NCBI RefSeq assembly: GCF_900110835.1
Contig: NZ_FOJG01000001.1
Span: forward strand, 2,261,474 to 2,325,473
Direction: 5' to 3'
DNA length: 64,000 nt
Source: Chitinophaga arvensicola
Lineage (GTDB): Bacteria > Bacteroidota > Bacteroidia > Chitinophagales > Chitinophagaceae
This document shows positions 19,069-27,553 of this stretch, piece by piece. Numbering within the stretch: the stretch's first letter is position 1; every line of letters starts with the position of its first letter. The position numbers were made by a program, and so were the translations under genes. The notes under the pieces are model-generated. The model ran no database searches. It was given only the letters and a program-made list of their open reading frames with translations, and was not told the DNA's origin.

Positions 19069-19104
19069 GAGTTAAAATGACAGAAAATTGAAGGACAAAG
19101 TTAA

Positions 19105-19989
19105 TCAGTTTTCTTTGCTCACTTTGTCTAACCAGGCTTTTTCTTCTGCGCTCAGGCTTTGATAGCCTTTTTCGTTGATTTTATCGAGCAGTTGATCAAG
19201 GCGGGAAGGATCCCTGTCTTCTGCCTTCTTTACCACTTTGAGGGGTGATTTTTTAGGTTTGAATTTGCGGTTGGCGGGACGTTGCTGGCGGCGGCTATTG
19301 AAATCGAACAGCCATATCAGCGGTTGGCAAAGGTCGGTGCCTGCCTGCAGGATGCGAACATAAAGGAAGCCAAGTAAAGTACCACCCATATGTGATATCA
19401 GGCCGCCGATGTTCCCATCGGGAATGGAGATCAGTCCCAGTAATACCAGGGCCAGGGCCAGCCATTTCAATTTCACGCTGCCCAGGAACATCAGCCCGAT
19501 CTCAAAATTAGGCATCAGGGTAGCCGCGGCTACGAGTATACACATGATGGCGGCGGAAGCGCCTACCATGGTGGTGCCCACATAACCCGGGAAAAGACTG
19601 GCACTCAGCAGGTACAGTAAACCGCCGGCAATACCTCCCATGAGGTAAAGGGGGAGTACCCGTTTGTTGCCGAGGAAATCCCGGAAGAGGTTCCCAAACC
19701 AGTAAAGGTTGATCATATTAAACAAAACATGGAAAATTCCTACATGCGTAAACATGTAGGTAATGAGGCCCCATGGTTTTAATATAAAGGCGCTCAGCGG
19801 CACGTTCATGGCCAGCTGTTCATATGTCCAGTCAAAGGGAGCGGGCTGCCTGGTCAGAAAAGCAATAAGACGCAGAATATTTAATCCCAGGAAAATAATG
19901 ATGTTCCAGAAAAGTAAATGGTTGACTGTGTTTCCTTGCCTGAGCCAATAGCGAATATCCGTTTGAAATGAGGTCCCGTTCATATACAC
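19105..19989 (-). CDS. Rhomboid family intramembrane serine protease
   Basis: 294 residues with about six membrane helices. The catalytic Ser sits in MVGASAAIM, the His in ISHMGGTLLG, and the conserved loop motif precedes helix 2 (FNMINLYWFG). A soluble basic C-terminal tail (from about 225) ends in a short conserved helix with LDKINEKGYQSLSAEEKAWL, as in Bacteroidota rhomboids that carry a DUF6576-like tail. Two nearby ATGs (19989 and 19983) are equally possible starts. It is first in a probable unit with ispH. Substrates are unknown. Confidence 0.9.
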   Translation of the reverse strand: MYMNGTSFQTDIRYWLRQGNTVNHLLFWNIIIFLGLNILRLIAFLTRQPAPFDWTYEQLAMNVPLSAFILKPWGLITYMFTHVGIFHVLFNMINLYWFGNLFRDFLGNKRVLPLYLMGGIAGGLLYLLSASLFPGYVGTTMVGASAAIMCILVAAATLMPNFEIGLMFLGSVKLKWLALALVLLGLISIPDGNIGGLISHMGGTLLGFLYVRILQAGTDLCQPLIWLFDFNSRRQQRPANRKFKPKKSPLKVVKKAEDRDPSRLDQLLDKINEKGYQSLSAEEKAWLDKVSKEN

Positions 19990-20337
19990 AAATTAAAATA
20001 AAATCCGGGATTTAATAATAGTAATTAACATTTTGAATGCAGGAAAATAAGGGTGTTTACTGCAAATGAATATCACCTTTCCTCCATCTGTTTACAACAA
20101 TTAATCCGCGTTCTGGTTGTTCCCGGCGCAAAAAAAATGCCTGATTACACAGGTGAATTTTTTGTTGTAGTATATTTTTTAATAATACATTTAAAAAATA
20201 TCTGAAAAGAGCGCCCAATACGACAGCGGGCAGCGGTTTTATTCAATAAAAATGTGGATAAACGCTGATTTTTTCGTATTTTTGCCGTCCCATAAAACAG
20301 GGTGTCCGGGTATTCCGGATAAAATTTTCAATTTTTT
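19990..20337. promoter_or_regulatory. Divergent promoter region, rhomboid / rpsA
   Basis: 348 AT-rich bases. TATTTTTG (20277-20284) matches the -7 consensus for rpsA, with only a poor -33 (GTGG). The predicted start is about 45 bases before the rpsA ATG. No S1-type autoregulatory hairpin or other gene was recognised. Confidence 0.5.
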
Positions 20338-22236
20338 ATGAGCGAAAACAACATTTCTAACGAACAAAACGCTGAACAACAGGCTCCGCAAGCAGCAGCT
20401 GCGGTTGAAACAGCGACACCAAAGGCACCTGTAGTAGCTACTGCGCACGACGATTTCGATTGGAGCGTTGACAAGCGTAACGTTTCTTCTTACAGCAAAG
20501 AAGAAAAAGAAAAGTACGATCAGACTTATGACAGCACATTCAAGGTGTTTGAAGAAAACAGCCTGCTGACTGGTACTGTTGTAGGTTTAACCAACACAGA
20601 CGTAGTGATCAACATCGGTTTCAAATCTGATGGTTTGATTTCTCTGAACGAATTCCGTGATTTACCAGGTCTGAAGATCGGTGATGAAGTGGAAGTGCTG
20701 GTAGTAGAAAAAGAAGACCGCGATGGTAACCTGCACCTGAGCCGTAAACAGGCTCGCCAGAAACGTGCATGGGAAAAAATCGTGGAAGTTTACAAAACAG
20801 GCGAAGTGGTTACTGGTACTGTTACCAGCAAAACCAAAGGCGGCTTGATCGTAGACGTGTACGGTATGGAAACATTCTTACCAGGTTCACAGATCGATGT
20901 GAAACCAGTTACCGATTACGACCAGTTTGTAGGCAAAACTATGGAGTTCAAGGTGGTGAAAGTAAACGAAACCATCCGCAACGCCGTTGTTTCCCACAAA
21001 GCGCTCATCGAAAGCGACATCGAACAACAGAGAGTGGATATCATCAGCAAACTGGAGAAAGGCCAGGTCCTGGAAGGTACCATCAAAAATATCACCGACT
21101 TCGGTGCATTCATCGACCTGGGTGGTCTGGACGGCTTACTGTACATCACAGATATCAGCTGGGGCCGTATCTCCCATCCGAGCGAAGTACTGCAGATGGA
21201 TCAGAAAATCAACGTTGTTGTGCTTGACTTCGATGACGAAAAACGTCGCATAAGCCTGGGCTACAAACAACTGACCCCGCATCCGTGGGATACTTTACCA
21301 GCTACTATCACCGAAGGTGCTAAAGTGAAAGGTAAAGTTGTAAACATTGAAGACTACGGTGCATTCCTGGAAATCATGCCAGGTGTGGAAGGTCTGGTTC
21401 ACGTATCTGAAATCTCATGGGCTTCTACGCCAATCAACGCTAAAGAATTCTTCAAATTAGGAGAAGAATACGAAGCCGTTGTAGTTACCCTGAGCAAGGA
21501 AGAACGCAAAATGAGCCTGTCTATCAAGCAACTGACAGAAGATCCATGGTCTACTATCGAAACTAAATTCCCAGTTGAAAGCCGTCACAAAGGTATCGTG
21601 AAAAACATCACTCCTTATGGCGTATTCGTTGAACTGGAAACTGGTATCGGTGGCATGATCCACATCTCTGACCTGAGCTGGATCAAACGTTTCAATCACC
21701 CATCCGAATACACTAAAGTAGGTAGCGAAATAGATGTAGTAATCCTGGGTATTGACAAAGACAACCGCAAACTGAGCCTCGGTCACAAACAGATCGAAGA
21801 AGATCCATGGAATACCTTCGAAACTATCTTCCCGATCAACTCCGTACACGAAGGTACTGTTGTGAAGAAAGATGACAAGGGTGCTACTGTTCAACTGCAA
21901 TACGGTCTGGAAGCTTACGCTCCTGCACGTCACCTGAGAACAGAAGACGAAAAACCAATCAACGTAGAAGACGTGAAAGAATTCATGATCATTGAATTCG
22001 ATCGCAGCGAAAAACGTATCCTGGTTTCTCATACCCGCGTTTGGGAAAAAGCACAGGCTGAAGAAAAACAGGCTGTAGTGAAAGAGAAGAGAGAAGAAGC
22101 TGACAAAACCCGTAAGGCTGTGAAAAACATCCAGGGTAAAGTTGAAAAAGCTACTTTAGGTGATCTGGGTGCTTTAGCTGAACTGAGAGAAAAACTGAAA
22201 CAATCTGAAGGTGGCGAAGAAAAAAGCGCACAATAA
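20338..22236 (+). CDS. rpsA: 30S ribosomal protein S1
   Basis: 632 residues with six S1 RNA-binding repeats (roughly 75-550). Each has the G-x-V/I ... GAF-x-D/E-L pattern, for example GTIKNITDFGAFIDLGGLDGLLYITDISW and GIVKNITPYGVFVELETGIG segments. S1 unwinds and delivers mRNA to the 30S subunit. An acidic and Ala/Gln-rich N-terminus of about 45 residues and a Lys/Glu-rich tail flank the repeats; both are usual in Bacteroidota S1. In a phylum where genes largely lack Shine-Dalgarno sites, S1 is thought to matter more for initiation. Ends at a strong terminator. Confidence 0.96.
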   Translation: MSENNISNEQNAEQQAPQAAAAVETATPKAPVVATAHDDFDWSVDKRNVSSYSKEEKEKYDQTYDSTFKVFEENSLLTGTVVGLTNTDVVINIGFKSDGLISLNEFRDLPGLKIGDEVEVLVVEKEDRDGNLHLSRKQARQKRAWEKIVEVYKTGEVVTGTVTSKTKGGLIVDVYGMETFLPGSQIDVKPVTDYDQFVGKTMEFKVVKVNETIRNAVVSHKALIESDIEQQRVDIISKLEKGQVLEGTIKNITDFGAFIDLGGLDGLLYITDISWGRISHPSEVLQMDQKINVVVLDFDDEKRRISLGYKQLTPHPWDTLPATITEGAKVKGKVVNIEDYGAFLEIMPGVEGLVHVSEISWASTPINAKEFFKLGEEYEAVVVTLSKEERKMSLSIKQLTEDPWSTIETKFPVESRHKGIVKNITPYGVFVELETGIGGMIHISDLSWIKRFNHPSEYTKVGSEIDVVILGIDKDNRKLSLGHKQIEEDPWNTFETIFPINSVHEGTVVKKDDKGATVQLQYGLEAYAPARHLRTEDEKPINVEDVKEFMIIEFDRSEKRILVSHTRVWEKAQAEEKQAVVKEKREEADKTRKAVKNIQGKVEKATLGDLGALAELREKLKQSEGGEEKSAQ

Positions 22237-22258
22237 GATCCGTTTTCGTTAAATAATA

Positions 22259-22296
22259 AATCCCGCTTCGAGTAACATCGGAGCGGGATTTTTTTT
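22259..22296 (+). terminator. Terminator of rpsA
   Basis: Bases 22259-22271 pair with 22278-22290 (13 pairs, one G-T, loop GTAACA), followed by eight T residues. Confidence 0.92.
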
Positions 22297-22322
22297 AATA
22301 TTCAATAGTAAATTTCAGCTTT

Positions 22323-22982
22323 CTATTTCATCAGCAGGGATAACTTCGCATCATTGAACTCAAGCAAGCTATCCAGCTTCATATTCGCCAGTGCGTAGCG
22401 CGGATCATGACGGTTATGCGCTTCCGGTACCACTACGGTGGTCATACGGGCTGCCTTCGCCGCCGTCATACCGGTAACGGAATCTTCAAAAGCGATACAG
22501 TCCAGCGGATCACTGCCCAATGCTTTCGCGCAGGCCAGGTACACAGCCGGATGCGGCTTGCCATATTCCTCAAACTCTGCAGAATATACTGCCTGGAAAG
22601 CGTCCTTTATCTTCAGATGTTCCAGTACCGCATTGATCAGTCGCAGCGGGGAAGAAGATGCCAGGCCCATTTTGAACCCTTTCTCCCGGAAATATTGGAG
22701 AATATAAGACAGGCCTTCCATCGGATGACCTTCGGCAATGATCTTATGAATAACACTGTCAATAATTTCATTGACAACCTGCTCCGCACTTTTGCCTTCC
22801 CATTTATAATAGTTGTGCCAGTAACTCACCACTTCCTTTGTCCGGAGCCCGGTGGTTAAATGGGTGAGTTCGGGCGACAGGTTCACGCCAACTGTAGCAA
22901 ACACTTCCTGCATGGCTACGCCCCACAAAGGCTCTGAATCTACCAGGAGGCCGTCCATATCGAATATTACCGTATCTATCAT
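22323..22982 (-). CDS. hxpB: HAD-superfamily sugar phosphatase (HxpB/YniC-like)
   Basis: 219-residue HAD subclass I hydrolase. Motif 1 FDMDGLLVDSEPLWG is at residues 8-22, a helical cap follows, then motif 2 (LASSSPLRL), a Lys in YGKPHPAVYL, and motif 4 (FEDSVTGMTAAKAA). The match runs the whole length of E. coli YniC/HxpB, a 2-deoxyglucose-6-P and hexitol-P phosphatase, including the ending with RYALANMKLDSL. Substrate is inferred only from that similarity. A reverse-strand TATCTTTG promoter box (23003-23010) lies 21 bases before the start. Confidence 0.88.
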   Translation of the reverse strand: MIDTVIFDMDGLLVDSEPLWGVAMQEVFATVGVNLSPELTHLTTGLRTKEVVSYWHNYYKWEGKSAEQVVNEIIDSVIHKIIAEGHPMEGLSYILQYFREKGFKMGLASSSPLRLINAVLEHLKIKDAFQAVYSAEFEEYGKPHPAVYLACAKALGSDPLDCIAFEDSVTGMTAAKAARMTTVVVPEAHNRHDPRYALANMKLDSLLEFNDAKLSLLMK

Positions 22983-23351
22983 ATAAGTCCTTTTATGCGC
23001 GGCAAAGATAAGAAGTTATACCGGGAGATAGGGGGCTTGCGGTTGTTGTCATTTGTTTAAGCTTAGGGAACGGGGGCAGATCTGTTTCCGGTATCCTTGT
23101 TTCGGGAGTGAACGCGGGAGCCGGTCAATGTATGACCGGCAAAACACGCCTACCTGACCATCCGGAACCCCATTGCCCATAACAATAAGTTATACCTCAT
23201 AAAATTTGGTTATCACGCCACTGCAGCCACAGACGCCGGATTGGAGCCGTAATGCCCTACTGGTAACCGTTTACCTCTCCTTTGCCACTGCAAACCGCCA
23301 TCCCCGCCAATTTCCCCCTTTTTTGGGGCCTTATTGAATGTTGAAAAAAGT
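22983..23351. other. Intergenic region between hxpB and the sulfite reductase leader
   Basis: About 370 bases between divergent genes. The reverse -7 box CAAAGATA (23003-23010, TATCTTTG on its strand) serves hxpB. An isolated perfect hairpin GCCGGTCA / TGACCGGC (23120-23140, loop 5) and a CCCC-T6-GGGG stem (about 23315-23328) have no obvious role. The middle is less AT-rich than other gaps, but no coding frame with homology was found. Confidence 0.45.
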
Positions 23352-23382
23352 TTTGGAAATGCGGGCTGCATTTATATCTTTG
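23352..23382 (+). promoter_or_regulatory. Consensus promoter of the sulfite reductase operon
   Basis: TTTG (23352-23355), a 19-base spacer, then TATCTTTG (23375-23382) fit the Bacteroidota housekeeping consensus exactly. Transcription should start near 23389, about 20 bases before the leader ORF. Confidence 0.85.
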
Positions 23383-23409
23383 TATTACTCTACTAAAATT
23401 ATAGGGAAT

Positions 23410-23478
23410 ATGGGTAATGAGAACAGGAATTGTCGCAATAATAGTTGTTGTTCATCAACACCCATGAGGCGCGTGTAA
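23410..23478 (+). CDS. 22-residue Cys-rich leader peptide
   Basis: A 22-codon ORF begins MGNENRNCRNNSCC and ends in Arg-Arg-Val before TAA. Three of 22 codons are Cys (TGT), two of them adjacent (23446-23451). It starts about 20 bases after the predicted transcription start and is followed by a terminator hairpin before the sulfite reductase gene. The position, the in-series Cys codons and the alternative pairing described at 23466-23552 fit a ribosome-stalling leader peptide. The peptide is not expected to have a function of its own. That it is translated is inferred, not shown. Cys-rich leader peptides are known upstream of sulfur genes in Actinobacteria; I know of no established Bacteroidota counterpart. 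Confidence 0.65.
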   Translation: MGNENRNCRNNSCCSSTPMRRV

Positions 23479-23552
23479 TATAGAAATCAGTGATCAGCTT
23501 ACTGTAAATCAATCATTATACGAGGCCTCCGCAAATAACCCGGGGGCTTTTT
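23466..23552 (+). promoter_or_regulatory. Predicted cysteine attenuator: antiterminator versus terminator
   Basis: Terminator: GCCTCCG (23525-23531) pairs with CGGGGGC (23541-23547), loop of 9, extended by weaker G-T and A-T pairs, then TTTTT (23548-23552). Antiterminator: 23472-23479 pairs with 23515-23522 (8 pairs) and GAGGC (23466-23470) pairs with GCCTC (23525-23529), which takes up the terminator's 5' arm. A small CAGT/ACTG stem (23488-23504) sits in the loop. A ribosome stalled on the Cys codons would leave 23466 onward free; one that finishes at the stop codon would cover it. Confidence 0.6.
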
Positions 23553-23627
23553 AATGTAAAAAAACGACCAGCAACCCCCAACCAGAATTAATTAATTGCT
23601 TTTTACCACCACCTGAAAATACTTTTT

Positions 23628-25739
23628 ATGCAAAGCTTCAGAACAGAACTAGAAAATCCCATCGTTGAACAAGATATCATAGACCTGGAGAAGAAGATCC
23701 GCCTGTTCCGCGAAGGCGCCATTACAGATGAAAAGTTCCGCAGTCTCCGCCTGGCCAGAGGTATCTACGGTCAGCGTCAGCCTGGTGTGCAGATGATCCG
23801 TATCAAACTGCCCTACGGTAAAATGACCCTTCAGCAATGGCACCGGATTACTGAAATTTCTGATGAATATGCAACAAGCAACCTGCACCTGACCACCCGT
23901 CAGGATGTGCAGATCCACTATGTAAGCCTGGAAAGAACACCTGAAATGTGGTCAAAGCTGGAAGAAGATGGCATCACCATCCGCGAAGCCTGCGGCAACA
24001 CCGTACGCAACGTTACCGCTTCAGACCGCGCCGGCATCGATCCGGAAGAACCATTTGATGTATCACCATATGCAGATGCAGTATTCCGCTATTTCCTGCG
24101 TAACCCGGTGAGCCAGGAAATGGGGCGTAAAATCAAGATCTCTTTCTCCTCTTCCGATAAAGATACTGCCTGGTCGTTTATGCACGATTTCGGTATGATC
24201 CCTAAAGTGAAAATCATCGACGGTAAAGAAGTACGTGGCTTCAAAGTATTGGTAGGCGGCGGTTTGGGCGCACAACCCTTTCTCGCGAAAGTGGTATACG
24301 AGTTCCTGGAAACAGACCTGCTCATTCCCTACATCGAAAACGTATTACGCGTATTCGACCGCTACGGCGAAAGAACCAGCAGGAACAAAGCCCGTATGAA
24401 ATTCCTGATCCAGAAAATCGGAATGGAAGAATTTGAGCGTTTGATCAAAGAAGAATATAAGGCAATCAAAGTGAAAAGTGTGCCGATCGATGCTGACGCA
24501 TGGGATGCTACCCAGCCTCCTGCAACCGCTCCGGTACCCGCTTACAGCATAAAAGATCCAAAGAAATACGAAGCATGGAAAGCCACTAATACTTTCGAGC
24601 AAAAACAGAAAGGATACTTTTCGGCTTATGTAAAAATCACATTGGGTAACATCAGTTCTTCTATCAGCCGCCAGCTCATCGAAGCATTACGGCCGGTAAT
24701 TGCAGACGATGTAAGGGTGACTGCTAACCAGGGACTGCTGCTGAAATACATCTCACCGGCAAACTTACCCTATGTATTCAGCGTACTGGAAGAAGCGGGA
24801 TTTGCAAACCCAGGATTCGACAGTATTGCAGACATCACCGCCTGCCCCGGCACGGATACCTGCAACCTCGGTATCTCCAGCAGCACCGGTATTGCTAAAG
24901 TACTGGAAGAAGTGATTACTGATGAGTTCCCGGACCTTATCTATAATAAAGACATCAAAATAAAGATCAGCGGATGTATGAACTCCTGCGGTCAGCACGG
25001 TATTGCCAGCATCGGTTTTCATGGCAGTTCCATGAAGAGCGCCGGTAAAGTACTCCCTGCCCTGCAGGTACTGCTGGGTGGCGGTATCGTAGGTGATGGC
25101 GTAGGACGTGTAGCCGATAAGGTGATTAAAGTACCAAGCCGCCGTGGTCCGGATGTGTTGCGCAGCCTGCTGCACGACTTCGAAATCAATGGTCAGGAAA
25201 ATGAACTGTTCAACGAATACTACGACCGTAAAGGAGAAAAGTATTTCTACGAACTGCTGAAACCTTTAACAGATCTGACTTCTCTCACTGCGGGCGATTT
25301 TGTTGACTGGGGACAGGCACAGGATTACGCCACTGCGATCGGTGTGGGAGAATGTGCCGGTGTGATCATCGACCTGGTAGCTACCTTGCTGCTGGAAGCG
25401 GAAGAAAAACTGGAACTGAGTAGCGTAGCTATCGTTAAAGGCGCTTACTCAGACGGTATCTATCACGCTTACTCTTCTTTTGTACAGGGCGCCAAAGCAC
25501 TGTTGCTCGGAGAGGCTATCAGCGGAAATACCCAGATCGGTATCCTCAACGATTTCGATAAATACTTTGTAGCCACCGGTAAATTCAGTTTTGAGCCTGA
25601 TTTTAAATCAGTGGTGCTGCAGATTAACGCGAACGAGCCTACGGAGAGTTTTGCAAAAACCTACTTCCAGCAGGCGCAGTCATTTTATAACGCCGCACAG
25701 GCATACCGTCAGAAATCCAGTGAACTGGTGCAGGCTTAA
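23628..25739 (+). CDS. Ferredoxin-type sulfite/nitrite reductase with HEPN-like C-terminal domain
   Basis: Siroheme- and [4Fe-4S]-dependent six-electron reductase, most likely reducing sulfite to sulfide for cysteine synthesis. The 703 residues contain two ferredoxin-like half repeats (LPYGKMTLQQW... and KITLGNISSSISRQL...) and the cluster ligands Cys406-x5-Cys412 (ACPGTDTCNLG) and Cys450-x3-Cys454 (SGCMNSCGQHG). The core ends near residue 540. The remaining 150 or so residues form an all-helical domain with AYSSFVQGAKALLLGEA, resembling HEPN-type helical bundles, an unusual fusion. Siroheme genes follow directly. Nitrite as substrate cannot be excluded; the Cys-rich leader argues for sulfite. 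No sulfate-activation genes are adjacent. Confidence 0.9.
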   Translation: MQSFRTELENPIVEQDIIDLEKKIRLFREGAITDEKFRSLRLARGIYGQRQPGVQMIRIKLPYGKMTLQQWHRITEISDEYATSNLHLTTRQDVQIHYVSLERTPEMWSKLEEDGITIREACGNTVRNVTASDRAGIDPEEPFDVSPYADAVFRYFLRNPVSQEMGRKIKISFSSSDKDTAWSFMHDFGMIPKVKIIDGKEVRGFKVLVGGGLGAQPFLAKVVYEFLETDLLIPYIENVLRVFDRYGERTSRNKARMKFLIQKIGMEEFERLIKEEYKAIKVKSVPIDADAWDATQPPATAPVPAYSIKDPKKYEAWKATNTFEQKQKGYFSAYVKITLGNISSSISRQLIEALRPVIADDVRVTANQGLLLKYISPANLPYVFSVLEEAGFANPGFDSIADITACPGTDTCNLGISSSTGIAKVLEEVITDEFPDLIYNKDIKIKISGCMNSCGQHGIASIGFHGSSMKSAGKVLPALQVLLGGGIVGDGVGRVADKVIKVPSRRGPDVLRSLLHDFEINGQENELFNEYYDRKGEKYFYELLKPLTDLTSLTAGDFVDWGQAQDYATAIGVGECAGVIIDLVATLLLEAEEKLELSSVAIVKGAYSDGIYHAYSSFVQGAKALLLGEAISGNTQIGILNDFDKYFVATGKFSFEPDFKSVVLQINANEPTESFAKTYFQQAQSFYNAAQAYRQKSSELVQA

Positions 25740-25767
25740 TCATTCATTTACCTAAACACGACCAACC

Positions 25768-26544
25768 ATGCAAAATATACAACCCAAACTCACATTGATA
25801 GGTGCAGGCCCAGGTGATCCGGAATTGATCACTGTTAAAGGGTTAAAGGCCATACAGAATGCCAGGGTAATCCTTTATGACGCATTGTCCAGCAACGAAT
25901 TGCTGGACCATGCGCCGGCTAACTGCCTTCGCCGTTTTGTGGGCAAACGTGCAGGCATGCACGTTTATTCACAGGATGAAATAAACAGGATGATTGTAAA
26001 ATATGCACTAACTTATGGTAGCGTTGTCCGTTTAAAAGGAGGAGACTCCTTCGTTTTCGGCCGTGGTCAGGAAGAAATTGCCTTTGCTCAACAGTTCGGT
26101 ATTACCGCTGAAGTAATCCCCGGCATATCCAGCGCGATCTCTGTACCTGGTGTGAATAAAATCCCGGTAACGGCGCGTAACGTCAGCGAAGGATTTTGGG
26201 TGATCACCGGCAATACACAGAATGGAAATTTATCCCGCGACCTGGATCATGCCATCAGTGCCAACACTACCGTAATCATACTGATGGGAATGAGCAAACT
26301 GGCTGAAATTGCAGGGATCTACAGCGCTGCAGGAAAAGGGAATACCCCTGCTGCTATTATCCAGAATGGTACTTTACCTACCCAGAAAATGGGAGTAGGC
26401 AATGTGGCCGATCTGCTGGAAATAGCTGCTACACACGATCTGCACAACCCTGCGGTACTGGTGATAGGTGAAGTGGTAAGTTTCCATGAAGCCTTCCAGG
26501 CCTTGAAAAACAAGGTATCAGAAGAACTTAAAATTGCCGTATAA
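25768..26544 (+). CDS. cobA: Uroporphyrinogen-III C-methyltransferase
   Basis: This SAM-dependent enzyme adds two methyl groups to uroporphyrinogen III, giving precorrin-2, the first step of siroheme synthesis. The 258 residues show the glycine-rich SAM-site start LIGAGPGDPELITVKG (10-25), VRLKGGDSFVFGRGQEE, and PGISSAISVPG. It lies 28 bases after the reductase, and its stop overlaps the next start by one base (TAATG). The cofactor made is the one the upstream reductase needs. It is a stand-alone SUMT, not fused as in enterobacterial CysG. Confidence 0.95.
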   Translation: MQNIQPKLTLIGAGPGDPELITVKGLKAIQNARVILYDALSSNELLDHAPANCLRRFVGKRAGMHVYSQDEINRMIVKYALTYGSVVRLKGGDSFVFGRGQEEIAFAQQFGITAEVIPGISSAISVPGVNKIPVTARNVSEGFWVITGNTQNGNLSRDLDHAISANTTVIILMGMSKLAEIAGIYSAAGKGNTPAAIIQNGTLPTQKMGVGNVADLLEIAATHDLHNPAVLVIGEVVSFHEAFQALKNKVSEELKIAV

Positions 26545-27137
26545 TGGAAGAAAATCAGTTATTCCCGGTATTTTTCAAACTGCACCGTCTGCACGTACTC
26601 GTTGTAGGCGGTGGTAATATTGGTTTGGAAAAAGCCAATGCCATGCTGGAAAATTGCCCACAAGCCACTATTACAGTTGTGTCATTGGACTTTTTGCCTG
26701 CGCTGGAAGAGTTGACGCACCAGTATCCCAATATTACCCTTATTCAAAAATCGTTCTCCTGTGGCGATCTGCTGGGGAAAGACCTGGTAGTTGCTGCTAC
26801 CAACGACAAAGCATTTAATTATCATGTCTGGGAGAAAGCCAAAGGCAGCAGGGTGCTGATCAATGTGGCGGATACCCCGGAACTGTGTGATTTTTACCTG
26901 GGCTCCATTGTTCAGAAAGGAAATCTCAAGATCGCTATTTCCACCAATGGCAAATCACCTACCATTGCGAAGCGACTGAAACAGGTATTACAGGAAGCCA
27001 TTCCGGATACCCTCGATGAAGTATTGAATAAATTATCGCAGATCCGCGAAAAATTAACCGGCGATTTTGCCAGCAAGGTGAGAAAACTGAACAGCATCAC
27101 GGAAGTTTTGGTGAAGCCGGAAAGTGAAAACGCCTGA
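26544..27137 (+). CDS. Precorrin-2 dehydrogenase / sirohydrochlorin ferrochelatase-like protein
   Basis: 197 residues similar to the N-terminal half of CysG, to SirC and to Met8. The Rossmann motif VLVVGGGNIGLEKA is near residues 15-28, followed by INVADTPELCDFYLGSIV with a candidate catalytic Asp, and a C-terminal dimerisation helix region. It oxidises precorrin-2 to sirohydrochlorin with NAD; whether it also inserts iron (Met8-like) or only oxidises (SirC-like) cannot be told. No separate SirB/CbiX chelatase gene is in the window. Translationally coupled to cobA through the TAATG overlap. Last gene of the siroheme operon. Confidence 0.9.
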   Translation: MEENQLFPVFFKLHRLHVLVVGGGNIGLEKANAMLENCPQATITVVSLDFLPALEELTHQYPNITLIQKSFSCGDLLGKDLVVAATNDKAFNYHVWEKAKGSRVLINVADTPELCDFYLGSIVQKGNLKIAISTNGKSPTIAKRLKQVLQEAIPDTLDEVLNKLSQIREKLTGDFASKVRKLNSITEVLVKPESENA

Positions 27138-27479
27138 TTATTTTTTCAACAATTCCGCCAGCACCTGCGCCTGGTTGTGAGTTTCGTCTTTAGCCCCGTA
27201 GAGTAATGTTACCCGTTGATGTTGCGCCTTCTTTTTAATATCGGCCAACAATTCTTTTTTCTCCTGTAATTCATGTTTGTATTTTGTTTTGAATTCGGCA
27301 AACCGCGCTGGATCATGGTTAAACCATTCCCGCAGTTCGTTGCTGGGCGCTATTTCCTTGATCCATTCATCGATATGGGCCCGGTCTCTTGAAATACCCC
27401 GTGGCCAGAGCCGGTCTACCAGGATCCGGTAACCATCGCTTTCTGCGTAATCTTCATATATACGTTTTACCTGTAGCAT
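27138..27479 (-). CDS. DUF488 family protein
   Basis: 113 residues from the ATG at 27479; an in-frame ATG at 27500 is an alternative that adds seven residues. Family features are the start VKRIYEDYAESDGYRILVDRLWPRGISR, a central EWIKEIAPSNELREWF, and a closing LLYGAKDETHNQA. DUF488 proteins are small and widespread; function is unknown. The stop abuts the stop of the siroheme gene (convergent, no gap). No signal peptide or membrane helix. Confidence 0.88.
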   Translation of the reverse strand: MLQVKRIYEDYAESDGYRILVDRLWPRGISRDRAHIDEWIKEIAPSNELREWFNHDPARFAEFKTKYKHELQEKKELLADIKKKAQHQRVTLLYGAKDETHNQAQVLAELLKK

Positions 27480-27553
27480 ACTTATGTAACAAGCCGTCAA
27501 CCGGATTGTTTTTCTACTTTCGTTGCTTCGAAAAAATAAATATCATTGCAGGT

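Noticed and set aside
23120..23140. Perfect 8-bp hairpin as a terminator
   Set aside because: No T-run on either strand and no gene ending nearby.
23352..23552. T-box or SAM riboswitch before sulfite reductase
   Set aside because: No T-box conserved sequence and no SAM-I/II core; the Cys-codon ORF and simple stem competition explain the region better.
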